Part shown: piece by piece, positions 14,682 through 20,671 of the stretch | How the letters are laid out: the number at the start of each line of letters is the position of its first letter | Numbering within the stretch: the first letter of the stretch is position 1 | IMG/VR virus record: IMGVR_UViG_3300009419_000128 | Coordinates: 1 to 20,671 of that record | DNA from: a virus | Direction: 5' to 3' (one strand) | Length of the DNA: 20,671 nucleotides | The notes under the pieces: model-generated | What the model saw: only the letters and a program-made list of their open reading frames with translations | Databases searched by the model: none | What the model was told of the DNA's origin: nothing | Program-made: the position numbers and the translations under genes

Positions 14682-15134
14682 TTAAGGTTCACCGCGCACG
14701 CTTTTGCGATGTGTAAAAACCAACGTAAAATAACCAAAGCCGTTTTGATAAACTGGCTCTAAAGAACCATCAATCCGTAACTGTTCTGTTTTTGGCAAAG
14801 GCTGCCAACCCACCAATGCAAGAATCACTTTTTCAAGTACAGGGTCTGCCAATTCGCGTGTTCCAAACCGTGAATCATTATCTTTGGCACTACGCGCAAC
14901 CACCACAATCATGTACTCATTGGTGATTGTGCCAATTGTTCTGACTGTTGGCGCGGCTTCCTCTACTTCGCTTATGCCATTGTAAGCAACAAATACCGTT
15001 AAATCGCCCTGCGACTTGTCCTTGATGTTGGCCAAATCAGAGCCATGCTTAACTTTTGGCAATGGCGACATTGCTGCAAACTTTGTTTCTAATCGCGCAA
15101 TAATCGCATCTTCAACTTCGTAAAATAGACTCAT
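14682..15134 (-). CDS. Mu gp37-like tail terminator/connector (DUF1834)
   Basis: A 150-aa protein. It opens with a helix (VEDAIIARLETKF), then has a VKHGSDLANI loop, VFVAYNGISEVEEAAPTVRT, MIVVVARSAKDND and a C-terminal strand GYFTLVFTHRKSVRG. This is the DUF1834/Mu gp37 family, related in position and fold to tail terminator proteins that cap the tail tube. Start and upstream stop overlap as ATGA, and the major tail tube gene follows, as expected for a terminator. Confidence 0.82.
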   Translation of the reverse strand: MSLFYEVEDAIIARLETKFAAMSPLPKVKHGSDLANIKDKSQGDLTVFVAYNGISEVEEAAPTVRTIGTITNEYMIVVVARSAKDNDSRFGTRELADPVLEKVILALVGWQPLPKTEQLRIDGSLEPVYQNGFGYFTLVFTHRKSVRGEP

Positions 15135-15619
15135 AACTGACTCTCAATATGGTCCTGCAAGGCTCTTACTGTCGCTTTTAGCCAGTCTTGAGGTAGTACG
15201 ACATCATTGCCAACAATCGGCATAAATAATCGACTTGGAATAACAACTTGCTTGACAAATACCGCACGATTGCCAATAAATAAACGTAATGTTTTGGCGG
15301 TTCTTGGCCTGATTACTGCGCCAAAATTTTGAACTTTTGCCTGTATTGCATTTGTTCCAATAGAAACGGAATCGCTTTCTGCGTTATATGTTATTGAGTT
15401 TTGCAATAATCCTTTATCACGCAATGGCTGTCCGTCTCTATATTTTAGAGGCTTCCAAGCATCGCCATAGGGTGATGTACTATTCTTAAACCCTAGCTTG
15501 ATACGATTAGTTAATACCCTACCGATTGTGGCCATCGCTGGCTTGCCATCACTACAAGCCGCAATAATTTTATCGAGCGAGGCGTAAGCATTGCCCTTTA
15601 AATTGAACGTAATTGCCAC
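15131..15619 (-). CDS. Phage virion morphogenesis / tail completion protein (Mu gpG, P2 S-like)
   Basis: A 162-aa protein starting at GTG (15619), preceded by AGGG. The segments GRVLTNRIKLGFKNSTSPYGDAWKPL, here split by loops, and LRDKGLLQNSITY, VQNFGAVIRPR and RLFMPIVGN are hallmarks of the phage virion morphogenesis (tail S) family, which acts at the end of the tail for head-tail joining. In Mu this gene sits before the protease; here it is between gp36-like and gp37-like genes. It overlaps the next gene by four bases (ATGA). Confidence 0.88.
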   Translation of the reverse strand: MAITFNLKGNAYASLDKIIAACSDGKPAMATIGRVLTNRIKLGFKNSTSPYGDAWKPLKYRDGQPLRDKGLLQNSITYNAESDSVSIGTNAIQAKVQNFGAVIRPRTAKTLRLFIGNRAVFVKQVVIPSRLFMPIVGNDVVLPQDWLKATVRALQDHIESQL

Positions 15620-15621
15620 AG

Positions 15622-16041
15622 CTAAAACCCTGCCAACGATTCACGACTAAAAACACGCTCTTCCGCATAATAATCAACACCGCCACTTGGGTTGGTGGGG
15701 GCGACAATGGTGGTCGATGGTAGTTTCATCATGCCTTTTGCAATGTCTTTTAAACGCGCAATAGCATCGTCATAACGCTTACGCACTTCATCTGGGGCGT
15801 TGTCATCCCACAGCATAAAGCGCGTAATGTCACACGAGATATATTTGATAATTTGAGGAACTGGGCTGAGTGGAACTTCGTATTTAGCGGACACATAGCT
15901 ATCAATTAGCGCATCAGCATCAGCAATTGTTGAATCCAATGTGCTTGTATCGTCATCGCCATCATTGTCATGGTCGAGCAAATCATCCATCTCACGCTGA
16001 CCAAAACGCTGAACTAAGTCAGACTTTGCACAATAGGCCAT
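15622..16041 (-). CDS. Mu gp36-like head-tail connector (DUF1320)
   Basis: A 139-aa protein with the family pattern: N-terminal YCAKSDLVQRFGQREMDDLLD, an acidic Asp-rich loop (DNDGDDDTS), then ADALIDSYVSAKYEVPLSPVP, RFMLWDD and EVRKRYDDAIARLKDIAKG. This is the all-helical adaptor fold of DUF1320/Mu gp36 and related head-completion proteins that build the connector ring under the portal. It begins three bases after the gp35-like stop and is followed closely by the gpG-like gene, which fits a connector operon. Confidence 0.88.
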   Translation of the reverse strand: MAYCAKSDLVQRFGQREMDDLLDHDNDGDDDTSTLDSTIADADALIDSYVSAKYEVPLSPVPQIIKYISCDITRFMLWDDNAPDEVRKRYDDAIARLKDIAKGMMKLPSTTIVAPTNPSGGVDYYAEERVFSRESLAGF

Positions 16042-16043
16042 GA

Positions 16044-16529
16044 TTAAGCACCCTTAGTTAGCGTATCAATGTGTTGCTGTAGCAACTCATCACGAGCCTT
16101 GGCACTTAACCGATTCCATTTGCTGATAGTTAATTCACTTTTTGCAAAAGCATCAGCAACGATGTCACCTAATGCTACTTGTTTGCCATTAACATCAATA
16201 AGCGATGGCAGCTTGCTACTTCCAATTAAGCCTTGCGCTTCGCCATCTTCTGACTTTTCTTGAGGTGTTAAATACTCTAAAACAAGAGCATTACGCTCAG
16301 AATCAGACAAATCGTTCCATTTTTGGGTTGTGAGTGATTTTGCGGCAATCACAGACTCAATAAGTGAGCAATTTGGCGACACCACATCTGCTTTTGGCGA
16401 CGCATAAGCAATCACAGCACCGTTTTTTAACAGGGCGTTAGCATGATTATCATTCAGCAACAAAACCTCACCCTCTTTGTAGAGAGTGCCGTTGTGCCGA
16501 ATTGTGCGTTGTGCAATAAACTCTTTCAT
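16044..16529 (-). CDS. Mu gp35-like head/connector protein with two internal repeats
   Basis: A 161-aa protein. Residues 1-45 (IRHNGTLYKEGEVLLLND, ANALLKNGAVIAYA) look like the small beta domain of the Mu gp35/HI1506 family. Two degenerate copies of a helical unit follow at about residues 64-87 (KSLTTQKWNDLSDSERNAL) and 130-153 (KSELTISKWNRLSAKARDEL), joined by an acidic/Gly linker. The repeat resembles small helix-turn-helix-like binding units. It lies between the major capsid and DUF1320 genes, where connector proteins are encoded. The exact role is unknown. Confidence 0.6.
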   Translation of the reverse strand: MKEFIAQRTIRHNGTLYKEGEVLLLNDNHANALLKNGAVIAYASPKADVVSPNCSLIESVIAAKSLTTQKWNDLSDSERNALVLEYLTPQEKSEDGEAQGLIGSSKLPSLIDVNGKQVALGDIVADAFAKSELTISKWNRLSAKARDELLQQHIDTLTKGA

Positions 16530-16572
16530 TGTTCAATATCTCAATAAATTGCTCATCCATGAGTAAAACCAA

Positions 16573-17523
16573 TCAAGCAACGGCATTTTCAAAGAAGTAA
16601 CCAAGGTCTTTAGCAATGATTAACTCTTTGACTGTTTCGCCAACAACCACTTCTACACCGCCGCGTAATCCTATTTTTTGATTAGGTAATTGGCCAGCAA
16701 TACGGCCTTGATATTGAGCCGTAAAGCCGAATGTCGCTCCGCTTTGCGTATTTGCAAAACGATTGCGATTTAATAATGCAGCGTGTTTGCCCCACACACG
16801 AACAAAAGTAGGAGTTTGACCAGGCTTGGCAGTATTTACCCAGCCTTGACCAACAAGCACTTCTTCTACTTCGAGTAGTTCGGCCAATTGTTGGCGCGTG
16901 ATTGTGCCTTGCTGACCACTGTTGCCCAAAATAGAGCTAACAATTTGTGGATGTTGGCGAATAAAACGCCAAGTATCGTTACCAAAAACAATGATATTAG
17001 GGCGTTGTAATGGCACGTCTAACGCTTCTAGAATCTGTTCTCGTGGTTCGCTATTTGTATAGTCAGACCATTGGTCATTGCCGCTCAATGTTTCTTTATG
17101 ACCGCTGTTATAAGAGTCATTACTAAACACTAAATCAGCAACACGCTTTTCGCGGCGCAACAAAATCAAATCAGTCAAAGCCTCGGTCGCATGATTGACA
17201 GGACTTGGCAAACCAGAAGCAGCCGCCTGAGTAATGTCATCATTTGGAATATCACTAGATAAACCGTGGTCTTGGGCAATGCCAGCTTCTTCTGTCGAAC
17301 CAAATTCAACTTTGTTCGGCGTGCCTTTGCGACCCACCAATGTCTCAGGTAAGGTAAAACGCTCAGACTTTTCATACTTTTGGTACTTAAATTCTTTGGT
17401 TGCAACAGGAACACGAGGCAGCACCATTTCAGCAATCATTGCTGGGTTTTTGTATGCGAGTGCAATACCAGTTTGTACTGCGTTAATTGGAAACGGCGCA
17501 ACATTTGGCGTATTAGTACCCAT
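16573..17523 (-). CDS. Major capsid protein (HK97-fold type)
   Basis: A 316-aa protein with an ATG start and a strong AAGGAG ten bases upstream, suiting a highly expressed protein. Visible blocks are the N-terminal NPAMIAEMVLPRVPV, a KYQKYEKSERFTLPET strand, a long helix around TDLILLRREKRVADLVF, and a P-domain-like RPNIIVFGNDTWRFIRQHP region followed by LLEVEEVLVGQGWVNTA and KHAALLNRN. These match the major capsid family found beside DUF2190 cement proteins in Mu-like siphophages, and differ from classical Mu gpT. Length fits a mature HK97-fold subunit with a short N-arm. Assignment rests on family resemblance and gene order. Confidence 0.85.
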   Translation of the reverse strand: MGTNTPNVAPFPINAVQTGIALAYKNPAMIAEMVLPRVPVATKEFKYQKYEKSERFTLPETLVGRKGTPNKVEFGSTEEAGIAQDHGLSSDIPNDDITQAAASGLPSPVNHATEALTDLILLRREKRVADLVFSNDSYNSGHKETLSGNDQWSDYTNSEPREQILEALDVPLQRPNIIVFGNDTWRFIRQHPQIVSSILGNSGQQGTITRQQLAELLEVEEVLVGQGWVNTAKPGQTPTFVRVWGKHAALLNRNRFANTQSGATFGFTAQYQGRIAGQLPNQKIGLRGGVEVVVGETVKELIIAKDLGYFFENAVA

Positions 17524-17537
17524 AATGTGTTAGCTCC

Positions 17538-18140
17538 TTAAATAGTTGATTTTTGAATGTGTACCGCGCCTAAATCGCCGCTTACACCTGATAATTCTGC
17601 TGTACCGATAATGCTCACACGGCGGCGATAACGAACTTCTAATTTGCCGCTAGTTGTGGCTGTACCACCTGTATTGTTGATGGTGTTGGCGGCAGTAATA
17701 CTAAATTCACTGGTCAAATCACTTAGGCCAGTTACCGTACCTGTGCTGATTGGATAATACAAAACCGCTTCAAGCACATCAGTTGTGGCAATGCCTGTTA
17801 CCGTGATATTGCCCGCACTACCGCCATTGACCACCGCCGTTTTTTCACCAAACAATGCTTCTGCACTGATTGCTTTGCCGTCCGCATCACTGGTGAGTCG
17901 GTCGCCACGGGTTACAGTTCCGCCATAAGTCACATCAGCAATACCCGCTTTAATCACATCAATCGAGTCACCGCTTGCGGCAGTTGCGCCTTTTGGTAAG
18001 CCAGCCACACCAATAAATTTGTCAGTAGATGCGCTTGCCTGTAGTGCTGCACGGTCTGATGCACCGAATTTAACAAGACGGTATTCGTTGATTGTGCCAC
18101 CCGCTTCGTAGGTCTTAGTTAAGCCTTCATTAGAATTCAA
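17538..18140 (-). CDS. Capsid cement/decoration protein (DUF2190-like)
   Basis: A 200-aa protein starting at TTG (18140), preceded by AGGAG that overlaps the protease stop, with nine bases of spacing; there is no nearby in-frame ATG. The segments GGTINEYRLVKFG, DKFIGVAGLPKGATAASGD and VIKAGIADVTYGGTVTRGD are typical of DUF2190 capsid cement proteins, small beta-rich proteins that bind the outside of the capsid shell. The C-terminal third is rich in Thr, Gly and Asn with a RYRRRVSI strand and may be an added beta domain. Its place between protease and major capsid gene supports the call. Confidence 0.75.
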   Translation of the reverse strand: MNSNEGLTKTYEAGGTINEYRLVKFGASDRAALQASASTDKFIGVAGLPKGATAASGDSIDVIKAGIADVTYGGTVTRGDRLTSDADGKAISAEALFGEKTAVVNGGSAGNITVTGIATTDVLEAVLYYPISTGTVTGLSDLTSEFSITAANTINNTGGTATTSGKLEVRYRRRVSIIGTAELSGVSGDLGAVHIQKSTI

Positions 18141-18146
18141 GATGTA

Positions 18147-18635
18147 TTACTCCTGTGTGTCTTTGCCAGACTGCACAACAGCAGCGGCTTCTGAAAATGA
18201 AATTTCGTTACCTGTTGCTTTTTGTTTGGCAACATAGGCGGTAATCTTTTTTTGGATTTCTTCTGCTGTTAAATCAGCAGGGGTTTGAGAGCCATCACCT
18301 TTGCTATGTTCAGCAAAATCAATAATCTTTGGCTGATTTGCCAAGAAATCAGTCATAAATTGACGAGGGCTAACTTTTTGAGCTTTGTCGCCTTCACCAA
18401 ATTCGACTGTTAATGTTTCACCATCAAGCGAAGCCATAAACTCAACAAGGCCAACTTTTTGAGCAGGCAACACTTTGCCTTGCTTGATTAAATCATCAAC
18501 TTGCAAGCCGATTTCACGCTTAGCCAATGCAAGTTCGCGCTGCTTAATAGCTGTTTCGCTTTCGCTAAAATTAACTGCTTTGGCTTTTAAAGCCGCATTT
18601 TCGGCTTGTAATGCCGCAATTTCTTCAGGGGTCAT
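18147..18635 (-). CDS. Nested in-frame scaffold protein from internal start (Mu gpZ-like)
   Basis: An in-frame ATG at 18635 begins MTPEEIAALQAENAALK, exactly where the coiled-coil scaffold region starts. It is preceded by AGGA with seven bases of spacing, a better ribosome site than that of the full-length gene. The product would be 162 aa. In Mu, scaffold gpZ is made from an internal start inside gene I, so the same arrangement is likely here. Direct evidence is only the start, the ribosome site and the domain boundary. Confidence 0.6.
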   Translation of the reverse strand: MTPEEIAALQAENAALKAKAVNFSESETAIKQRELALAKREIGLQVDDLIKQGKVLPAQKVGLVEFMASLDGETLTVEFGEGDKAQKVSPRQFMTDFLANQPKIIDFAEHSKGDGSQTPADLTAEEIQKKITAYVAKQKATGNEISFSEAAAVVQSGKDTQE

Positions 18636-19286
18636 GGTTGAGTCCTGTTTGGTGTTTTCAGTAAAACTGGGGGATGGCGTTGCTAGTGCGGCGTCACGCT
18701 CTTGACGTAAACGCTCTGCATCTTCAACAAGGTTTTCAATGGCATAATTAGGAATAATACTGTCAGCTTCTTCCATGCCTTCTTTAGCAATCATTTTTTC
18801 GCGCAATCGGCGAAAAATCCCTGCTATGTTTGATAGCGTCCACGGCGACATATCACCAAATTCAACAACACCCTGCTCAGCTTCATTGAACTGCACGTCT
18901 TTTAAACCTTTTAGTGCAGGCGGCATTGCACCTAAGAAACCGACATGGCGCAGATAGAGCGTGCCTGGCTTTGGATTATTCGGTGAGTCTGGCAAGTACC
19001 ACGATGCAGAACGTTTTTTATATTTACCTTGCTCAACCAAGTCGGCAAATTCAGCGTCCACTTGTTTAGGATGTGCCAATACCACACCATCATCAGTTAG
19101 CTCCAAATGGTCAATCCAACCAAAGGCTGGGTGATTGTCTTTGGGATGGCCAATAACAACAGGAGCTTCGTGCAGTTTTGGGTCATATGCAGCAACAGCC
19201 GCCGCTAATGCCTTTTTATCAAATGGCAGTGTTTGACCGTTAGTTGCTGTGTGTTTGCCTGAGCGGAAAATTTCAATAGCTTGCAT
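18147..19286 (-). CDS. Mu gpI-like prohead protease with C-terminal scaffold region
   Basis: A 379-aa protein taken from the ATG giving MQAIEIFRSGKHTATNGQ; an upstream in-frame start would add 14 unlikely residues. The N-terminal half has the Mu I-type protease pattern: an IFRSGKHT opening, AYDPKLHEAPVVIGHPK, FGWIDHL, KKRSASWY and LYLRHVGFLGAMPPALKGL. The conserved His (GHP) and Ser (SAS) are candidate catalytic residues of the assemblin-like fold; this is inference. The second half, from about residue 190, is charged and heptad-like (IAALQAENAALKAKA), as expected for an internal scaffold that is cleaved during head maturation. It lies first in the capsid group, directly before the cement and capsid genes. 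Confidence 0.9.
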   Translation of the reverse strand: MQAIEIFRSGKHTATNGQTLPFDKKALAAAVAAYDPKLHEAPVVIGHPKDNHPAFGWIDHLELTDDGVVLAHPKQVDAEFADLVEQGKYKKRSASWYLPDSPNNPKPGTLYLRHVGFLGAMPPALKGLKDVQFNEAEQGVVEFGDMSPWTLSNIAGIFRRLREKMIAKEGMEEADSIIPNYAIENLVEDAERLRQERDAALATPSPSFTENTKQDSTMTPEEIAALQAENAALKAKAVNFSESETAIKQRELALAKREIGLQVDDLIKQGKVLPAQKVGLVEFMASLDGETLTVEFGEGDKAQKVSPRQFMTDFLANQPKIIDFAEHSKGDGSQTPADLTAEEIQKKITAYVAKQKATGNEISFSEAAAVVQSGKDTQE

Positions 19287-19457
19287 GGTTACATTGCCGC
19301 CTCTGCACAAATAAAAAACTAAAATCAAGAATTAGTCTTAAATTTATGCTTATTTTTAAGCGTCATCACCCTGCGACTGAATGAAAAAGTCAATCCGCGA
19401 ACCTCCGCAAAGGGGTGCGGGTAAAAGGTGCGGGTCTTTAAGCTCTGTTTTTAGGCA
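19287..19457 (-). promoter_or_regulatory. Intergenic region upstream of the protease gene; probable late promoter region
   Basis: About 170 bases carry no gene between the terminator and the protease start. The stretch is AT-rich near the gene and contains a short inverted repeat GCTTA-TTTT-TAAGC (19348-19361). I see no clear sigma-70 promoter. In phage Mu a late promoter (PI) lies just before the homologous gene I. The same position here, behind a terminator, makes an activator-dependent late promoter plausible, but this is inference by position. The protease start is preceded by GAGG at rather long spacing. Confidence 0.35.
19414..19435. repeat. Two direct copies of GGTGCGGGT
   Basis: GGTGCGGGT occurs at 19414-19422 and again at 19427-19435. 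On the transcript these read ACCCGCACC. They are complementary to the GTGCGGGT 3' arm of the terminator about 30 bases upstream in the transcript. They lie downstream of the terminator, so they cannot act as a simple leader antiterminator. They may be duplicated remnants or part of an RNA fold. A CCGCA/TGCGG mini-hairpin overlaps the first copy (19405-19420). Confidence 0.5.
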
Positions 19458-19484
19458 ATAAAAAACCCGCACTGGGCGGGCTTA
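19458..19484 (-). terminator. Rho-independent terminator after the minor head gene
   Basis: On the minus strand the sequence reads CCCGC-CCAGT-GCGGG followed by six T. Flanking AAG/TTT pairing extends the stem to about 8 bp with one G-U. It lies about 60 bases downstream of the minor head gene stop and separates that gene from the protease-capsid group. This suggests the two groups are transcribed separately, or that late antitermination is used. Confidence 0.75.
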
Positions 19485-19545
19485 ATTAAACAATGTGGTT
19501 AAGTAACCAAATTAAATGATTTTCTTTTTAATTTTCTTCAATTGC

Positions 19546-20671
19546 TCACGACCCATTACTATTGAGTTGTGCTTGTCTTGCCTCAATGATTCTATTTCTG
19601 ACAAAGTCAAGTCCTGAGCGATGGATTTGCTTTGTAATGTATCGCGCTTCTGACTCAGTAAGCCACGAAAAATCGTAGCCAAATTGCTCATTCCACCACC
19701 TCTCTAAATCTTTACCAGCAGCCTTTCTAAGTTGCCCAAGAGTCGCCTTAGTGATACTAAGTTTAGCTGAATGTGGCTTACCCATCAAGGCAGAACTACC
19801 AATAACAACTCCACCTTTTGATTCTATATAGCCTTTTAAATCCGCCAATGTGCCACCTTGAGTAATTGCATCATCAACTAAAAAATAGGACGAACCTTGT
19901 ATAACGCTACCATCAAATGATACTTTTTTTACCAAACGGTCAAAACCATCTGCACCAGTTCTATGCGCTCTATTTGCCTGAACAATACTATCGTCAATTT
20001 TTACATCAAGGTGATGTTCTAATAGCAATGCAAATGCTGTGGGCAACTGATTTCTCCCAATTATTTCCTCGGCATGAACTGAGACAACGATAGGATTTTT
20101 AACTTCCATTAATTTTGATTTTATTTCCTTTAGCGCATCAAAAGTTAAATAATCATCAACAACTCGTATAGCTGCATCTATGTCTCCAGATTTTGCAACA
20201 ATATAATCTTTATGGTCTGCTATTGTACCTTTAGAATTAACAATTACAGTATCAGGAAAATCACCCCACTCAGTACGAACTGGTTTCATGTCAGGCTCAA
20301 CAAGACTTTTAGGCTCTGACATTATACCATCCTTGGTCAGTGCATTTGGTTCTGTTGCTGTCGTTTTCGCTGGCGGCATTATATCCGCTTTAGGAGGCAC
20401 ACTCGCAGGAGACGATGCAGGCGAACCAATCCGCTTTGCCTCCGCCTCAACCAACATCAACGCATTTTCAGCCGCATCTCTTAGGTCTTTATCCTTAATC
20501 GCCCGCGCCTTTTCTGTAGCTAGTTTTTGCAACTGCTCATAACGTGCTTGACCCGCATTAAAATTGAATCCAGGGTCAACACCTTTGGGGATTTTTTCAA
20601 CTAAGCCTGTGCGTGGGTTTTTCCAATCCCGATACTCTTCTTTTGCGTCTGGACTGACTTCATAGCCTAAG
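19546..20671 (-). CDS. Mu F-type minor head protein (C-terminal part) fused to a phosphoribosyltransferase-like domain; 5' end outside window
   Basis: The frame is open to the right edge of the window, giving about 374 visible residues; the N-terminus is missing. The first visible part, with DWKNPRTGLVEKIPKGVDPG followed by FNFNAGQA, matches the C-terminal signature of Mu gpF/SPP1 gp7-type minor head proteins, which sit at the portal and may enter the cell with DNA. A Pro/Ala/Lys linker follows. The last roughly 230 residues form a second domain with FLVDDAITQGGT, close to the PRPP-binding loop of type I phosphoribosyltransferases, then a conserved tail containing ERWWNEQFGYDFSWLTESEA. Similar PRTase tails are known from phage and plasmid polyvalent proteins. 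In-frame TTG at 20532 is not the start, because upstream codons are head-protein sequence. Substrate is unknown; catalytic activity is inferred only from the motif. Confidence 0.85.
   Translation of the reverse strand, partial: LGYEVSPDAKEEYRDWKNPRTGLVEKIPKGVDPGFNFNAGQARYEQLQKLATEKARAIKDKDLRDAAENALMLVEAEAKRIGSPASSPASVPPKADIMPPAKTTATEPNALTKDGIMSEPKSLVEPDMKPVRTEWGDFPDTVIVNSKGTIADHKDYIVAKSGDIDAAIRVVDDYLTFDALKEIKSKLMEVKNPIVVSVHAEEIIGRNQLPTAFALLLEHHLDVKIDDSIVQANRAHRTGADGFDRLVKKVSFDGSVIQGSSYFLVDDAITQGGTLADLKGYIESKGGVVIGSSALMGKPHSAKLSITKATLGQLRKAAGKDLERWWNEQFGYDFSWLTESEARYITKQIHRSGLDFVRNRIIEARQAQLNSNGS

Noticed and set aside
19414-19435. Direct repeats as the start of a CRISPR array or att core
   Set aside because: There are only two 9-bp copies with a 4-base gap; no regular spacers, integrase or tRNA are nearby.
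20530-20532. TTG as start of the rightmost gene
   Set aside because: The frame stays open to the window edge, and the upstream codons encode a typical Mu F-type C-terminal signature, so the true start is outside the window.

Overview
The window is one continuous late-gene block of a long-tailed (siphovirus-type) phage or prophage. Essentially every gene lies on the minus strand, so the region is best read from right (20671) to left (1). Genes are packed with overlapping stop/start codons (ATGA, TAATG, TGATG), as in a structural operon. Base composition is moderately AT-rich (judged by eye). The host is probably a low-GC gammaproteobacterium. Moraxellaceae (Moraxella, Psychrobacter or Acinetobacter) is my guess from protein flavour and composition and is not proven. 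There is no transposase, integrase, repressor, tRNA, CRISPR or host gene in view, so transposable phage, other temperate phage and plain prophage cannot be told apart.

Head module (20671 to about 14700): the C-terminal part of a Mu F-type minor head protein fused to a phosphoribosyltransferase-like domain; a terminator; a Mu gpI-type protease with a nested internal start for a scaffold; a capsid cement protein; the major capsid protein; then the Mu-type connector set (gp35-like, gp36-like DUF1320, gpG/tail-S-like virion morphogenesis protein, gp37-like DUF1834).

Tail module (14669 to about 2570): major tail tube protein; a tail-fibre-like protein with a lectin-like jelly roll; tail assembly chaperone G with a -1 frameshift product GT; an 1123-aa tape measure; two small genes of unknown role; then a tip cluster resembling the gene transfer agent (RcGTA) and D3112/B3 type: a distal tail-like protein, a BR0599/DUF2163 hub with four conserved cysteines, two small tip proteins, a J-like central tip protein, a DUF2793 protein and one unknown protein.

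Lysis and left end (2551 to 1): a GH19 endolysin, a three-helix holin, a beta-rich presumed receptor-binding or tail-tip protein and a 47-aa small protein. Next comes what looks like a separately promoted two-gene 'moron' (a lipoprotein and a cysteine-rich secreted protein), closed by a strong terminator. A short plus-strand open stretch at the far left may be the end of a convergent gene.

The most notable observation is at the end of the tail tube gene. A G-run, a 9-bp hairpin and a 32-codon open -1 frame with no usual start codon, whose stop overlaps the next gene's start as TGATG, together suggest a programmed -1 frameshift. It would add a C-terminal LNDG-repeat extension to some tail tube subunits. 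A second, more classical -1 frameshift (G/GT) lies 1.4 kb further along.
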